Assembly (NCBI GenBank): GCA_023388995.1 | Contig: JAEWFD010000020.1 | Span: forward strand, 62,001-126,000 | DNA length: 64,000 bases | Source of the DNA: Bacillota bacterium | GTDB taxonomy: Bacteria; Bacillota_I; Bacilli_A; Erysipelotrichales; Erysipelotrichaceae | Reading direction: 5' to 3' | Shown: positions 8,517 through 17,843 of the stretch, in pieces | How the letters are laid out: every line of letters starts with the position of its first letter | How positions within the stretch are numbered: the first letter of the stretch is position 1 | The notes under the pieces: generated by a model | What the model saw: the letters and a program-made list of their open reading frames with translations, nothing else | What the model was told of the DNA's origin: nothing | Database searches by the model: none | Position numbers and translations under genes: made by a program

Positions 8517-11351
8517 ATGAATCAAGAAAAAATCATCATTAAGGGTGCTCGTGAAAATAACTTGAAAAATATCGACTTGGAGATTCCCCGCAACCAGCTT
8601 GTCATCATGACAGGATTATCCGGTTCAGGAAAAACTTCTTTGGCTTTCGATACGATCTATGCAGAAGGGCAGCGCCGTTATATGGAATCCCTAAGTGCTT
8701 ATGCAAGGCAATTTTTAGGGAATATGGAAAAACCGGATGTCGATTCAATTGAAGGATTATCACCGGCTATTTCCATCGATCAGAAAACAACCAGCAACAA
8801 TCCCCGTTCGACAGTTGGAACGGTAACTGAAATATATGATTATCTGCGGTTGCTGTACGCTCGTATTGGCGTTCCGTATTGTCCGACACACAACGAGCCG
8901 ATTACATCGCAAACCATTAAGCAAATGGTGGATAAGGTAATGGAGTTGCCGGAAGGAACACGATTGCAGATTTTAGCGCCGTTTTCCAGAGGAAAAAAAG
9001 GAACACACAAAGAAGAATTCTCGAAGCTGCAAAGCGAAGGATATGTTCGTGTACGGGTAAACGGGGAAATGCGTCTTTTGGAAGAAGAAATTGTGCTGGA
9101 AAAGAATAAAAAGCATGATATAGATATTGTGGTAGACCGCATTGTTCGTCATGAGGATTCGCGCAGCAGATTATCGGATTCTATCGAAACTGCTTTGAAA
9201 CTTTCCGGCGGTACCGTTTTGGTGCAGTATGAGGAAGAAGAAGTCTTGTTTTCCAGTAACTATGCCTGTAAGCATTGTGGTTTTTCAGTTCCTGAATTAG
9301 AACCGCGCTTATTTTCGTTTAATGCTCCGCTGGGTGCTTGCGATGATTGCAAAGGATTGGGAATTAAGCAGCGTGTAGACTTATCGATTTTAATGCCTGA
9401 CCGCAAGAAATCCATCCAGCAAGGTGGGATTACCTACTATAAAAACATTATCGGCTCAGAGAATATTGAATGGCAGACATTTGCGATTCTTTGCAAGCAC
9501 TATGGTATTGATTTGAAGAAACCGCTGGAAAAGCTTACGCAGGAGGAACTGGATATTGTATTGTACGGTTCACCGGAACCAGTGAAATATACCATTACCA
9601 GCCGTTCCGGAAACTCCTTCCATCGCAATGAATATATTGAAGGCGTAGTCAGTTTGATTGAACGGCGCTTTATGGATACTACTTCAACAATGTCGAGAGA
9701 GTGGTATTCATCTTTTATGACGGAAGATGTATGTCCGACTTGTCATGGTGCTCGTTTAAGAGAGGAAGCATTGTGTGTTCGCATTGGCGGGAAAAATGTT
9801 GATGAATGGACAAAGATGTCGGTGCGCAATGAGCTGTTGTTTTTGAAGCAGCTGCAACTAACGGCAGAAGAACAAAGCATTGCTCGTTTAATATTGAAAG
9901 AAATCCAGGATCGGCTTACATTCTTGAAGGATGTCGGGCTGGATTATTTAACGCTGGATCGCATTGCCGGAAGTTTGTCCGGCGGGGAAGCGCAGCGGAT
10001 TCGGCTGGCAACGCAAATCGGCAGTCAGCTGACGGGGGTTTTGTATGTATTGGATGAACCGTCAATCGGCCTGCACCAACGTGATAACGCCCGTTTAATC
10101 AGTACCCTCAAAAATATGCGTGATTTAGGAAATTCCGTCGTCGTGGTTGAGCATGATGAAGAAACAATGATGGAATCAGACTTTATTGTGGATATTGGGC
10201 CGGGAGCGGGAGTTCATGGCGGGGAAGTAATTGCATTAGGAACACCGCAGGAAGTCATGGCAAATGAAGCTTCTATTACGGGGCAATACCTGAGCGGGAA
10301 GAAGTTTATCACAGTGCCGACTTCGCGCAGAAAAGGCAGCGGGAATAGCTTGCATATTATCGGAGCAACAGAAAATAACTTAAAAAATGTAGATGTAACG
10401 ATTCCTTTAAATCAATTTGTGGTGATCAGCGGTGTCAGCGGAAGCGGTAAATCGACACTGATCAACGAGATTCTTGGAAAAGCAATTGAGCAATACTTGG
10501 GATATGTAAAAGTACGTCCGGGAGCATATAAGGAACTGCGTGGTCTGGAACAAATTGATAAGATCATTCATATTGATCAGGATCCAATCGGGCGTACGCC
10601 GCGAAGCAATCCGGCAACATATACCGGTGTCTTTGATGACATCCGGGATTTGTTTACACTGACTCCGCAAGCAAAAATGCGTGGCTATGCAAAAGGAAGA
10701 TTTTCCTTTAATGTGAAGGGCGGCCGCTGCGAAGCCTGTCAGGGAGATGGAATCAAACGGATATCCATGCACTTTCTGCCGGATGTATTTGTACCATGTT
10801 CGGAATGCGGCGGCAAGCGCTACAATGAAGAAACTTTGCAGGTAACTTTCAAAGGCAAGAATATTCATGATGTTCTGGAAATGACGGTGGAAGAGGCCAT
10901 TGAATTTTTCTCCAATGTGCACAAAATTGCGCATAAGCTGCAGACCTTGCTGGATGTTGGCTTGAGTTATGTGAAACTGGGGCAAAGTGCAACGACATTG
11001 TCCGGCGGGGAAGCCCAGCGGGTGAAACTGGCGAGTGAATTGCAGCGCAAAGCCACCGGTAAAACAGTCTTTATTCTGGATGAACCGACAACGGGTTTAC
11101 ATAGCCATGATGTCAGCAAGCTGCTTACTGTATTGCATCGCATTGTCGATAATGGAGACAGTGTGATTGTCATTGAGCATAACTTGGACATCATCAAAAA
11201 TGCAGACTATATCATCGATATGGGACCTGAGGGCGGCGATGAAGGAGGACTTGTTGTGGCTAAGGGAACTCCGGAAGAAATCAGCAATGTAGCAGCAAGC
11301 CATACCGGGCAGTATTTAAGAAAACTATTGGAGGAACGGCATCATGGGTAA
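8517..11351 (+). CDS. uvrA: UvrABC excinuclease subunit A
   Basis: A 944-residue DNA-damage sensor with two ABC ATPase units. Visible: Walker A G-L-S-G-S-G-K-T (about 33-40) and G-V-S-G-S-G-K-S, two signature motifs L-S-G-G-E-A-Q-R, and zinc modules C-K-H-C..C-D-D-C and C-E-A-C..C-S-E-C. It dimerises, loads UvrB on lesions and starts nucleotide excision repair. Length and motifs are complete. A TATAAT at 8489-8494 with a weak TTGTTT 16 nt upstream may drive it. Its end overlaps hprK by 8 bp. It is separated from uvrB by the sugar island. Confidence 0.98.
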   Translation: MNQEKIIIKGARENNLKNIDLEIPRNQLVIMTGLSGSGKTSLAFDTIYAEGQRRYMESLSAYARQFLGNMEKPDVDSIEGLSPAISIDQKTTSNNPRSTVGTVTEIYDYLRLLYARIGVPYCPTHNEPITSQTIKQMVDKVMELPEGTRLQILAPFSRGKKGTHKEEFSKLQSEGYVRVRVNGEMRLLEEEIVLEKNKKHDIDIVVDRIVRHEDSRSRLSDSIETALKLSGGTVLVQYEEEEVLFSSNYACKHCGFSVPELEPRLFSFNAPLGACDDCKGLGIKQRVDLSILMPDRKKSIQQGGITYYKNIIGSENIEWQTFAILCKHYGIDLKKPLEKLTQEELDIVLYGSPEPVKYTITSRSGNSFHRNEYIEGVVSLIERRFMDTTSTMSREWYSSFMTEDVCPTCHGARLREEALCVRIGGKNVDEWTKMSVRNELLFLKQLQLTAEEQSIARLILKEIQDRLTFLKDVGLDYLTLDRIAGSLSGGEAQRIRLATQIGSQLTGVLYVLDEPSIGLHQRDNARLISTLKNMRDLGNSVVVVEHDEETMMESDFIVDIGPGAGVHGGEVIALGTPQEVMANEASITGQYLSGKKFITVPTSRRKGSGNSLHIIGATENNLKNVDVTIPLNQFVVISGVSGSGKSTLINEILGKAIEQYLGYVKVRPGAYKELRGLEQIDKIIHIDQDPIGRTPRSNPATYTGVFDDIRDLFTLTPQAKMRGYAKGRFSFNVKGGRCEACQGDGIKRISMHFLPDVFVPCSECGGKRYNEETLQVTFKGKNIHDVLEMTVEEAIEFFSNVHKIAHKLQTLLDVGLSYVKLGQSATTLSGGEAQRVKLASELQRKATGKTVFILDEPTTGLHSHDVSKLLTVLHRIVDNGDSVIVIEHNLDIIKNADYIIDMGPEGGDEGGLVVAKGTPEEISNVAASHTGQYLRKLLEERHHG

Positions 11352-12282
11352 GTATGTCAGTGTTCGCAATATTAAAGAATATTTCAATTTGCATCAAATT
11401 ACAGGCGATGATGCTTCCTTAGATCGCAATGTGACCATCCAGGATATCAATCGTCCAGGTTTGGAATTGGCCGGATATTTTGATCGTACGCAGCCGCTGC
11501 GCATTGTGCTGCTGGGCGATAAGGAAATCAGTTATATTGAAGATGTCATGTCGGAGCAAAAACAGCGGGAACGCTTCAAGCGGATTATGGATGCCAAGAC
11601 ACCGTGTATCATTATTTCCAAAGGACACACCTGTCCGCCGGTGCTGCAACGTCTTGCCAATCGTCACAATTTTCCGGTATTCATCAGCAATTTGCAGACA
11701 GTGCGGCTGATGACCGATATGGTCAGTTTCCTCGATGAACATCTAGCAGAAGTAAGTTCTATCCACGGCGTGTTTCTCAGCGTATATGGCAAGGGATTGT
11801 TAATGACGGGTGAGAGCGGCATGGGAAAAAGCGAAGTTGCCTTGGAATTGATCAAGCGGGGACACTTGCTGATTGCGGATGATCGCGTGGATGTAAGCCG
11901 CGTTCATAATAAAATCTTCGGACAGGCTCCTAAAATCCTGTCAGGAATGCTGGAAATCCGCGGGATCGGAATCATTGATGTGACCAAAATGTTTGGTGCC
12001 AGCAGCGTGCTTCCCAAAAAAGAAGTGGATTTTGTCGTGCATATCGAGAAATGGGATGACCAAAGAGAATATGCTCGTGTTGGCATTGAAGAGCAGTTAT
12101 ATAAGAATATATTGGAAATTGATATTCCCCAAATTATCCTTCCGGTAAAAGAAGGAAGATCGATGGCTGCTATTATCGAATCAGCCGTCACGAATTTCAC
12201 ATTGAATGAAATGGGAATCAACAGCGCCAAAGAGTTTGAGCAGCGCATCTTGAATTTTATTAAGGAACGCAAGGAGGGCTAA
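11344..12282 (+). CDS. hprK: HPr kinase/phosphorylase
   Basis: A 312-residue bifunctional enzyme that phosphorylates HPr on Ser46 and removes that phosphate, driving CcpA-mediated carbon catabolite repression. Walker A is G-E-S-G-M-G-K-S-E (about 156-164), and the HprK/P signature is E-I-R-G-I-G-I-I-D-V. The start overlaps uvrA by 8 bp, and lgt follows 2 bp after its stop, the conserved hprK-lgt order. The many PTS genes and the cre sites in this window fit an active HPr/CcpA system. Confidence 0.97.
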   Translation: MGKYVSVRNIKEYFNLHQITGDDASLDRNVTIQDINRPGLELAGYFDRTQPLRIVLLGDKEISYIEDVMSEQKQRERFKRIMDAKTPCIIISKGHTCPPVLQRLANRHNFPVFISNLQTVRLMTDMVSFLDEHLAEVSSIHGVFLSVYGKGLLMTGESGMGKSEVALELIKRGHLLIADDRVDVSRVHNKIFGQAPKILSGMLEIRGIGIIDVTKMFGASSVLPKKEVDFVVHIEKWDDQREYARVGIEEQLYKNILEIDIPQIILPVKEGRSMAAIIESAVTNFTLNEMGINSAKEFEQRILNFIKERKEG

Positions 12283-12284
12283 GT

Positions 12285-13712
12285 ATGAAGTTATTTCCCG
12301 ATATGAAAGTGCTTTTGGAAATCGGACCATTTTCGATCACCTGGTATGCTTTTTTGATTGTTACCGGTGCGATTATCGCATTTGAATTATCTGTCAGAAA
12401 TCTGAAAAAAATGGGGTATTCCAAAGCCTTGGCAGAAGATTTGTTTTATGGTGCTTTGCCGGCAGGAATCATTGGCGCGAGGCTATGGTATGTAGCATTT
12501 GAATGGCCGCAATATGCACGGAATCTGATTTCGATTTTCTATTTATGGGAAGGTGGCTTGGGTATTTACGGCGGTGTGTTTGCCGGCATGCTGTATGGCT
12601 ACTATTTTACGAAAAAGCACAAGTTATCTTATTTACGCTGGGCTGATGCGATTGTTCCCAATATTTTAGTTGCTCAGGCAATCGGCCGCTGGGGTAATTT
12701 CATGAATCAAGAGGCTTATGGTCGCATTGTCAGTGAAGCCTATTACCGTTTGTATCCGGCGTTTATTAAAACCCGGATGTTCATTGAAGGCAGTTATCGG
12801 GAACCGACATTTCTATATGAAAGTTCTTTGAATATCCTTGGCTTTTTGTTGATTACCTTGGTGTATAAGAAATATGCTGTGCGCAAACGCGGCGATTTGA
12901 TGTTTGCTTACTTTGGCTGGTATGGAGTAGTTCGTTTCTTTGTGGAAGGGCTGCGCAGTGATTCCTTGTATTTTTTAGGATTGCGAGTCAGCCAGTTAAC
13001 GTCCATCATTCTGATTGGAATCGCGATCGCAGGACTGTTAGGAGTCTTCCGCAAATGGATGTATCATAAGCCGGTGGTGCTGTTTGACTTGGATGGCACG
13101 CTGCTGGATACCAAAGCATTGATTGAGGATTCCCTGCGCTATGTATTTGGCAAATATGAGCCGGAACTGGAACTGACAGAGGAGTTGCTGGAATCCTGTT
13201 TGGGACCATCTTTGCAGACGATTTTCCAAACCCATTCCACCAAGGATACAGATCTTCTTGTGCAGGAGTATATTACGCACAATCAAAAACAGCATCCTGC
13301 TTTATTGAAAGAGTTTCCCAATGCGTTGAAGACGTTGAAACAATTGAAAGAGCAAGGCTATCTAGTAGGGGTTGTTTCCACAAAACGCCGGGACAGCATT
13401 GAATTAGGTTTGTCTTTATGTCATATGACAGAGTATGTAGATGTGATTGTGGGAGCGGCGGATGTGCAAAAGCAAAAACCGGATCCGGAAGGAGTTTTCA
13501 TGGCCTGCGAGAAATTAGGTGTTTCTCGTGACTGGATTATTTATGTCGGTGATAATAAAACGGATATTCAAGCAGGGAAGGCCGCTGGTGCTTATACGAT
13601 TGGGGTAAATTGGTCGACAAAGGGTGCTGCTGTCTTGATGGAAGAAAATCCGGATCGGATGATTGGCGATTTGCTGGAAGTTGTGGCTGTCGCAAAGGAG
13701 GAATTCGCATGA
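12285..13712 (+). CDS. lgt: Prolipoprotein diacylglyceryl transferase fused to a HAD phosphatase (Lgt-PpaX-like)
   Basis: One uninterrupted 475-codon frame. Residues 1 to about 255 are Lgt, a multi-pass enzyme that moves diacylglyceryl from phosphatidylglycerol to the lipobox Cys, with the signature G-R-W-G-N-F-M-N-Q-E-A-Y-G (about 134-147). Residues about 262-475 are a HAD phosphatase: motif I V-L-F-D-L-D-G-T-L-L-D-T, the K-P-D-P segment, and motif IV V-G-D-N-K-T-D-I. In Bacillus, lgt and the pyrophosphatase gene ppaX are separate neighbours in the hprK cluster; here they are fused. The HAD part would face the cytosol. PpaX hydrolyses the pyrophosphate released by HprK phosphorylase, so co-location is functionally sensible. 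Confidence 0.93.
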   Translation: MKLFPDMKVLLEIGPFSITWYAFLIVTGAIIAFELSVRNLKKMGYSKALAEDLFYGALPAGIIGARLWYVAFEWPQYARNLISIFYLWEGGLGIYGGVFAGMLYGYYFTKKHKLSYLRWADAIVPNILVAQAIGRWGNFMNQEAYGRIVSEAYYRLYPAFIKTRMFIEGSYREPTFLYESSLNILGFLLITLVYKKYAVRKRGDLMFAYFGWYGVVRFFVEGLRSDSLYFLGLRVSQLTSIILIGIAIAGLLGVFRKWMYHKPVVLFDLDGTLLDTKALIEDSLRYVFGKYEPELELTEELLESCLGPSLQTIFQTHSTKDTDLLVQEYITHNQKQHPALLKEFPNALKTLKQLKEQGYLVGVVSTKRRDSIELGLSLCHMTEYVDVIVGAADVQKQKPDPEGVFMACEKLGVSRDWIIYVGDNKTDIQAGKAAGAYTIGVNWSTKGAAVLMEENPDRMIGDLLEVVAVAKEEFA

Positions 13713-14626
13713 AAAAACGCGTAAACATCATTATCATTGGAGCAGGTCCGGCAGGAATGACGGCTGCTGTCTATGCAACAAGAGCCAATCTAAGCGTGGC
13801 TTTGGTGGAATCAGGAGCACCGGGCGGCAAGCTGATCAAAACAAGCGATATTGAAAACTATCCGGGATTTGTAACTGTAAACGGTGCTGATTTAGCAGCA
13901 CAGATGTTTGAACATGCCATTCACTTCGGTGCCGATTACCAATATGGCGATGTTGTTCGTATTGAAGATAAGGGTGACCACAAAGTAGTGCATATGGCAG
14001 ATGGCAGTTCCTTGGAAGGGGATACTGTGATCATTGCTACCGGAACCAAAGAAGTATTGCTGGAGATTCCCGGGGAAGCAGAATATACAGCTCGAGGGGT
14101 TTCCTATTGTGCTGTTTGCGATGGCGGGTTCTTTAAGAATAAAGTGGTGACAGTTGTCGGCGGGGGAAACAGCGCATTGGAAGAAGCGTTGTATTTAACT
14201 CAATTTGCCAAGAAAGTAAATCTTTTGGTGCGCCGCAATGTCTTCCGGGCAGATGCATATGTACAAGACAAAGTAATGAAACATCCGCAAATTGAAGTTT
14301 TCTTTGAAACCAAACCAGTGGAAATCAAAGGAGATGGCAGCAATGTGAAATCTATTCTGGTGCAAAGCACAGTTTCAGATGAAATGCAGGAGCTGGAAAC
14401 GGATGGTGTATTTCCGTTCATTGGCGCAACACCTGTTTCTTCCTTTGCCAAAGACTTGCCGATTTTAGATCCAAATGGCTACGTGATTGTGAATGAGCAT
14501 ATGGAGACGGCAGTGCCGGGCATATATGCAGCAGGAGATGTTTGTGTGAAGGGCCTTCGGCAGATTGTAACGGCAACCAGTGATGGTGCTGTAGCAGCCC
14601 AAAGAATTTACCATTATTTGCATTAG
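13709..14626 (+). CDS. trxB: Thioredoxin reductase
   Basis: A 305-residue flavoprotein. It has an N-terminal FAD motif I-I-G-A-G-P-A-G, the redox pair Cys134/Cys137 in Y-C-A-V-C-D-G, the NADPH motif G-G-G-N-S-A-L-E-E, and a C-terminal FAD segment with A-A-G-D-V. It reduces thioredoxin with NADPH. I chose the ATG at 13709 (AAAGGAGG upstream); it overlaps the stop of the fusion gene in an ATGA. The order hprK-lgt-(ppaX)-trxB-yvcK-whiA is a conserved Bacillota block. Confidence 0.95.
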   Translation: MKKRVNIIIIGAGPAGMTAAVYATRANLSVALVESGAPGGKLIKTSDIENYPGFVTVNGADLAAQMFEHAIHFGADYQYGDVVRIEDKGDHKVVHMADGSSLEGDTVIIATGTKEVLLEIPGEAEYTARGVSYCAVCDGGFFKNKVVTVVGGGNSALEEALYLTQFAKKVNLLVRRNVFRADAYVQDKVMKHPQIEVFFETKPVEIKGDGSNVKSILVQSTVSDEMQELETDGVFPFIGATPVSSFAKDLPILDPNGYVIVNEHMETAVPGIYAAGDVCVKGLRQIVTATSDGAVAAQRIYHYLH

Positions 14627-14656
14627 CGTTGCATACACAAAAAGGGGAGGGATCGA

Positions 14657-15604
14657 ATGAAAAGCAAAGTAACCGTAATTGGCGGAGGAACCGGTCTATC
14701 TGTAATTTTACGAGGATTAAAGAAAATTCCGGATATTGAGTTAAGTGCTGTCGTCACGGTTGCGGATGATGGCGGATCGACAGGGCGGTTGCGGGAACAA
14801 TATCAAATCCCAGCGATGGGTGATATGCGAAGCGTTATCCTGGCTTTGAGTGAAGAAGAGGGTCTTTTCAATTCTTTGATGAACTACCGTTTTGATGGGG
14901 AAGAGGATATTGGCGGGCACAATCTTGGCAATTTGATTCTGACAGCGTTGACGCAGATATCCGGCAGCTTCAATGAAGCGATCGATTCCATCTGCAAAGT
15001 ATTAAACGTAAAAGGAAATATTTATCCCGCAACCAATGAAGTAATTTCCTTGTATGCACTCATGGATGATGGTGTCGTCGTCAAGGGGGAACATAATATT
15101 CCTGAATATCAGCATCATATTCAACGGGTTTTTTATGATCATGATGTTTCCGCCAATTTGCATGCAGTAGAAGCAATCCGGCAAGCAGATTTGCTGATTC
15201 TAGGCATCGGCAGTTTATATACCAGCATTCTGCCAAATCTGATTATTGATTCAATCTCTACTGCTTTTCGCGAAAACAAAGGGAAAAAGATATATTTGTG
15301 CAATGCCATGTCCCAAAGCGGGGAGACCGATGGTTATAGCGTAGAAGATCATGTGCAGGCAATTCATGAGCATTTGGGAGCTGCAGTCTTAGACTTGGTT
15401 GTCGTGAACAAAACCGTGATTCCCGATGAGATCTTGGCCAAGTACCACGTGGAGAACAGCCATGCAATCCGCTTGCATGAAGCTTCCCATCCGTATCAAA
15501 TTTTGGAGGAAGAGTTACTGGATTTGCGCCAAAGCCTGGTACGGCATGATGAGCAGAAACTAGCGCAGATAATTGCTGATATTTTGAAAGAGAGTGGATT
15601 GTAG
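14657..15604 (+). CDS. yvcK: YvcK/CofD-family cell-shape and gluconeogenesis factor
   Basis: A 315-residue protein with the YvcK/MgfK signature V-I-G-G-G-T-G-L-S near the N-terminus and A-D-D-G-G-S-T-G-R-L-R. Family members bind UDP-sugars and are needed for growth on gluconeogenic carbon and for cell-wall homeostasis in Bacillus. The usual upstream partner rapZ (yvcJ) is absent between trxB and yvcK. The stop is directly abutted by the whiA start. Confidence 0.95.
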   Translation: MKSKVTVIGGGTGLSVILRGLKKIPDIELSAVVTVADDGGSTGRLREQYQIPAMGDMRSVILALSEEEGLFNSLMNYRFDGEEDIGGHNLGNLILTALTQISGSFNEAIDSICKVLNVKGNIYPATNEVISLYALMDDGVVVKGEHNIPEYQHHIQRVFYDHDVSANLHAVEAIRQADLLILGIGSLYTSILPNLIIDSISTAFRENKGKKIYLCNAMSQSGETDGYSVEDHVQAIHEHLGAAVLDLVVVNKTVIPDEILAKYHVENSHAIRLHEASHPYQILEEELLDLRQSLVRHDEQKLAQIIADILKESGL

Positions 15605-16552
15605 TTGTCATTTACGAGTAATGTGAAGCAGGAATGTGCCACAATTGAGCTGCCGCCATGTTGTAAGCGAAGTCAGCTGGCAGCTTTTTTAAAAATGTGC
15701 GCCGAGTTGGCGATTCGCAGCAATCAGCTGCATCTGGTGATTAAAACAGAAAATCCGACAACAGCCAAACGCATTTTAAAACTATTGAAAGAGCAATACC
15801 AAATTGAAAGCCAATTATCAGTTATGAAGAAAATGCAGCTCCATAAAAATAATATTTATGTGATTCGCGTAATATCCCATGTAAAAGAAATTTTGCAAGA
15901 TACCACTCTTTATTCCGACAAAGGGCTGATGGATCTGCCTAGTTCCGTATTATGGAAAAAGGATTGCTGTGTCCGTTCCTATTTGGCAGGTGCCTTTATG
16001 GCAGGCGGCAGTGTGAACTCCCCGAATAAAACAGATTATCATTTGGAAATCAGCCACAATTCCAAAGAACATGCGGAACTGGTGATGAAACTGATGAATC
16101 GCTTTTATCTGAATGCGAAAGTCATTCAAAGAAGAAATCAATTTGTAACATACTTAAAAGCCGCGGAAAAGATCAGTGACTTTTTAAATGTTATTGGTGC
16201 GCATCAGCATTTGCATGAATATGAGGACATTCGCATTGAACGTGACTTCATGAATTCTCTTAAACGGCTGGAAAATATGGAAGTAGCCAACGAGATGAAA
16301 ACACAACAGGCCGCCAACCAGCAAATTGAACAAATCGAGTTAATTGCCCGGACAAGGGGCTTGACCTTCTTGAATGAGAAACTAGAGCCTGTTGCCAAGC
16401 TGCGTCTGGAACATCCCGAAGCAAGCTTGAACGAGTTGTGTGATGCATATGAAAAGCTCTATGACGAGCAGATCAGCAAATCAGGGATGAAGCACCGGCT
16501 CGCCAAGATTAAGGAGATTGCTGACCGCATTAAAGAAGTAGAAACAAACTAG
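15605..16552 (+). CDS. whiA: WhiA-family DNA-binding protein
   Basis: A 315-residue protein with an N-terminal LAGLIDADG-like homing-endonuclease fold without catalytic use (segment S-Y-L-A-G-A-F-M-A-G-G-S-V-N) and a C-terminal HTH (S-L-N-E-L-C-D-A-Y). WhiA proteins affect division and chromosome segregation in Bacillota and sporulation in Actinobacteria. It starts with TTG immediately after the yvcK stop (TAG-TTG), with GAGAGTGGA as ribosome site. No crh gene follows, unlike in Bacillus. Confidence 0.95.
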   Translation: MSFTSNVKQECATIELPPCCKRSQLAAFLKMCAELAIRSNQLHLVIKTENPTTAKRILKLLKEQYQIESQLSVMKKMQLHKNNIYVIRVISHVKEILQDTTLYSDKGLMDLPSSVLWKKDCCVRSYLAGAFMAGGSVNSPNKTDYHLEISHNSKEHAELVMKLMNRFYLNAKVIQRRNQFVTYLKAAEKISDFLNVIGAHQHLHEYEDIRIERDFMNSLKRLENMEVANEMKTQQAANQQIEQIELIARTRGLTFLNEKLEPVAKLRLEHPEASLNELCDAYEKLYDEQISKSGMKHRLAKIKEIADRIKEVETN

Positions 16553-16600
16553 CAGAATAAGAAGATCGAAGCTGTCAAAACTAATAAGCAGGTGATAGCA

Positions 16601-17191
16601 ATGATCTTTTTTCTGGTATTAACTCTTTCCGTAGCTCCGATACTAAAAAATCAGGAATATCCCGCCATGGTAAAAGAATGCACCGGGGAACAACTGGTGG
16701 TGCAAAGCAGCGGCAATAACTATACACTGTCTTTGTTTAATATCAAGATTACAACCAAAGAAGGGCTGGAATATGCGTGCAAGCGAATTGCGGAAGCAAC
16801 GTCTGTTTCTTTTCTGGTGGATACTTATGCTCCTTCGGTTGATCAGATGGCAGCCTGGATCTATGTTGATGGTGCGTTATTGCAAAAAGAGCTGGTTTTG
16901 CGAAATGACGCAAGAGTATTGATCCATAATCCGGAATACCTGCATACCAAAGAGCTGGAAGAAGCAGTCGCTACAGCCAATGCGAAACTGCCGCAGGTTT
17001 CTCATAAGGCAAGGGAGTATGACCGACGGCGAGGCAGCATGTTTCTGCTTGTGAATTTCGGTGGTTTATTCTTAACGCTATGCATTATTTTTTGGCTATG
17101 GCTACGCAGCAAAAGAAAAGCAAAACAAAAACAACATTCCATGCCAGAGGATGCAGTATCTTTGGATGAAAGAGAAGAGGCGTCGATTTGA
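16601..17191 (+). CDS. Membrane-anchored protein with a degenerate staphylococcal-nuclease-like domain
   Basis: A 196-residue protein: an N-terminal hydrophobic segment, an extracytoplasmic domain (about 20-125), a transmembrane helix (about 147-168) and a short charged tail. The middle reads like an SNase/OB fold: L-S-L-F-N-I-K-I in place of the V-R-L-I-G-I-D-x-P-E strand, and I-Y-V-D-G-A-L-L-Q-K-E-L-V in place of the conserved V-(D/N)-G-x-L-x-x-x-x-L strand. The acidic and arginine residues of active nucleases are not where expected, so a binding role is more likely than catalysis (inference). I chose ATG 16601 because GCAGGTGA precedes it. It is the last gene of the uvrA-whiA run. Confidence 0.6.
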   Translation: MIFFLVLTLSVAPILKNQEYPAMVKECTGEQLVVQSSGNNYTLSLFNIKITTKEGLEYACKRIAEATSVSFLVDTYAPSVDQMAAWIYVDGALLQKELVLRNDARVLIHNPEYLHTKELEEAVATANAKLPQVSHKAREYDRRRGSMFLLVNFGGLFLTLCIIFWLWLRSKRKAKQKQHSMPEDAVSLDEREEASI

Positions 17192-17369
17192 TGCAATACA
17201 GATAGTATAATATATCATCTAAATGCTATATTTTGGAGAAAATTTACTAAAATCGAAAGCATAGAATCAGATTTCTGACAAATTAAGGAAAAACATAAAA
17301 TAGGAATCTTACGATATTTTAGATTACCAAAAAGAAAAGTAAAAACTTTTAGAAATTTGTAAAAATTCA

Positions 17370-17398
17370 TTGAAATAAAAGTATGAAATGGTTATACT
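17370..17398 (+). promoter_or_regulatory. Sigma-A promoter for the XRE gene
   Basis: TTGAAA (17370-17375), 17 nt, TATACT (17393-17398), about 45 bp before the ATG, in a very AT-rich stretch. Confidence 0.7.
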
Positions 17399-17443
17399 GT
17401 AAGTGATAATGATAAGTATGCAACACCATAGGAGGATGAAGTC

Positions 17444-17683
17444 ATGAAAGAATTCAACATAAAGGAAAGAGAAGAGAATCTATCTGTCGAAGAAAAATTC
17501 GGGATTAAGATTCGTTACTATCGTCAAATCGCGGGTATCTCCCAAGAAGAGTTGTCTTTCCGTTCCGGATTACACCGCAATTATGTATCAGACACTGAAA
17601 GAGGTCGCAGAAATGTTTCCTTGCGCGCTGTTGAAAAGTTCGCAAAAGGTCTTGGCGTGTCTATTGTTGATTTATTCAGCTAA
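17444..17683 (+). CDS. Small XRE-family transcriptional regulator
   Basis: 79 residues, almost entirely a Cro/CI helix-turn-helix: I-S-Q-E-E-L-S-F-R-S-G-L-H-R-N-Y-V-S (about 32-49), followed by E-R-G-R-R-N-V-S-L-R-A-V-E-K-F-A-K-G-L. The R-G-x-R-N-V-S-L pattern also occurs in restriction-modification control proteins, but no R-M genes are near. It is monocistronic with its own promoter, AGGAGG site and terminator. The target is unknown; autoregulation is likely. Confidence 0.9.
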   Translation: MKEFNIKEREENLSVEEKFGIKIRYYRQIAGISQEELSFRSGLHRNYVSDTERGRRNVSLRAVEKFAKGLGVSIVDLFS

Positions 17684-17698
17684 TTGAAAAACAGATTC

Positions 17699-17730
17699 AA
17701 AACGCTTCTACAAGCGTTTTTTCTTTTTTT
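17699..17730 (+). terminator. Terminator after the XRE gene
   Basis: AAAACGCTT (17699-17707), 4-nt loop, AAGCGTTTT (17712-17720), then a long T-rich run. Confidence 0.92.
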
Positions 17731-17843
17731 GAAATCGTGAAACTATAGTACAAATTTAGACAGAAATGAAGTTATGAAGATTATCTCAGATGATAATTTT
17801 ACGGCAGGTGTGATATAATACATGGTGAAAGCGAGCTGGTACG

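Noticed and set aside
15605..15607. Possibility that whiA is truncated because it starts with TTG
   Set aside because: The length and N-terminal motif are complete, and the TTG abuts the yvcK stop with a ribosome site, as for coupled genes.
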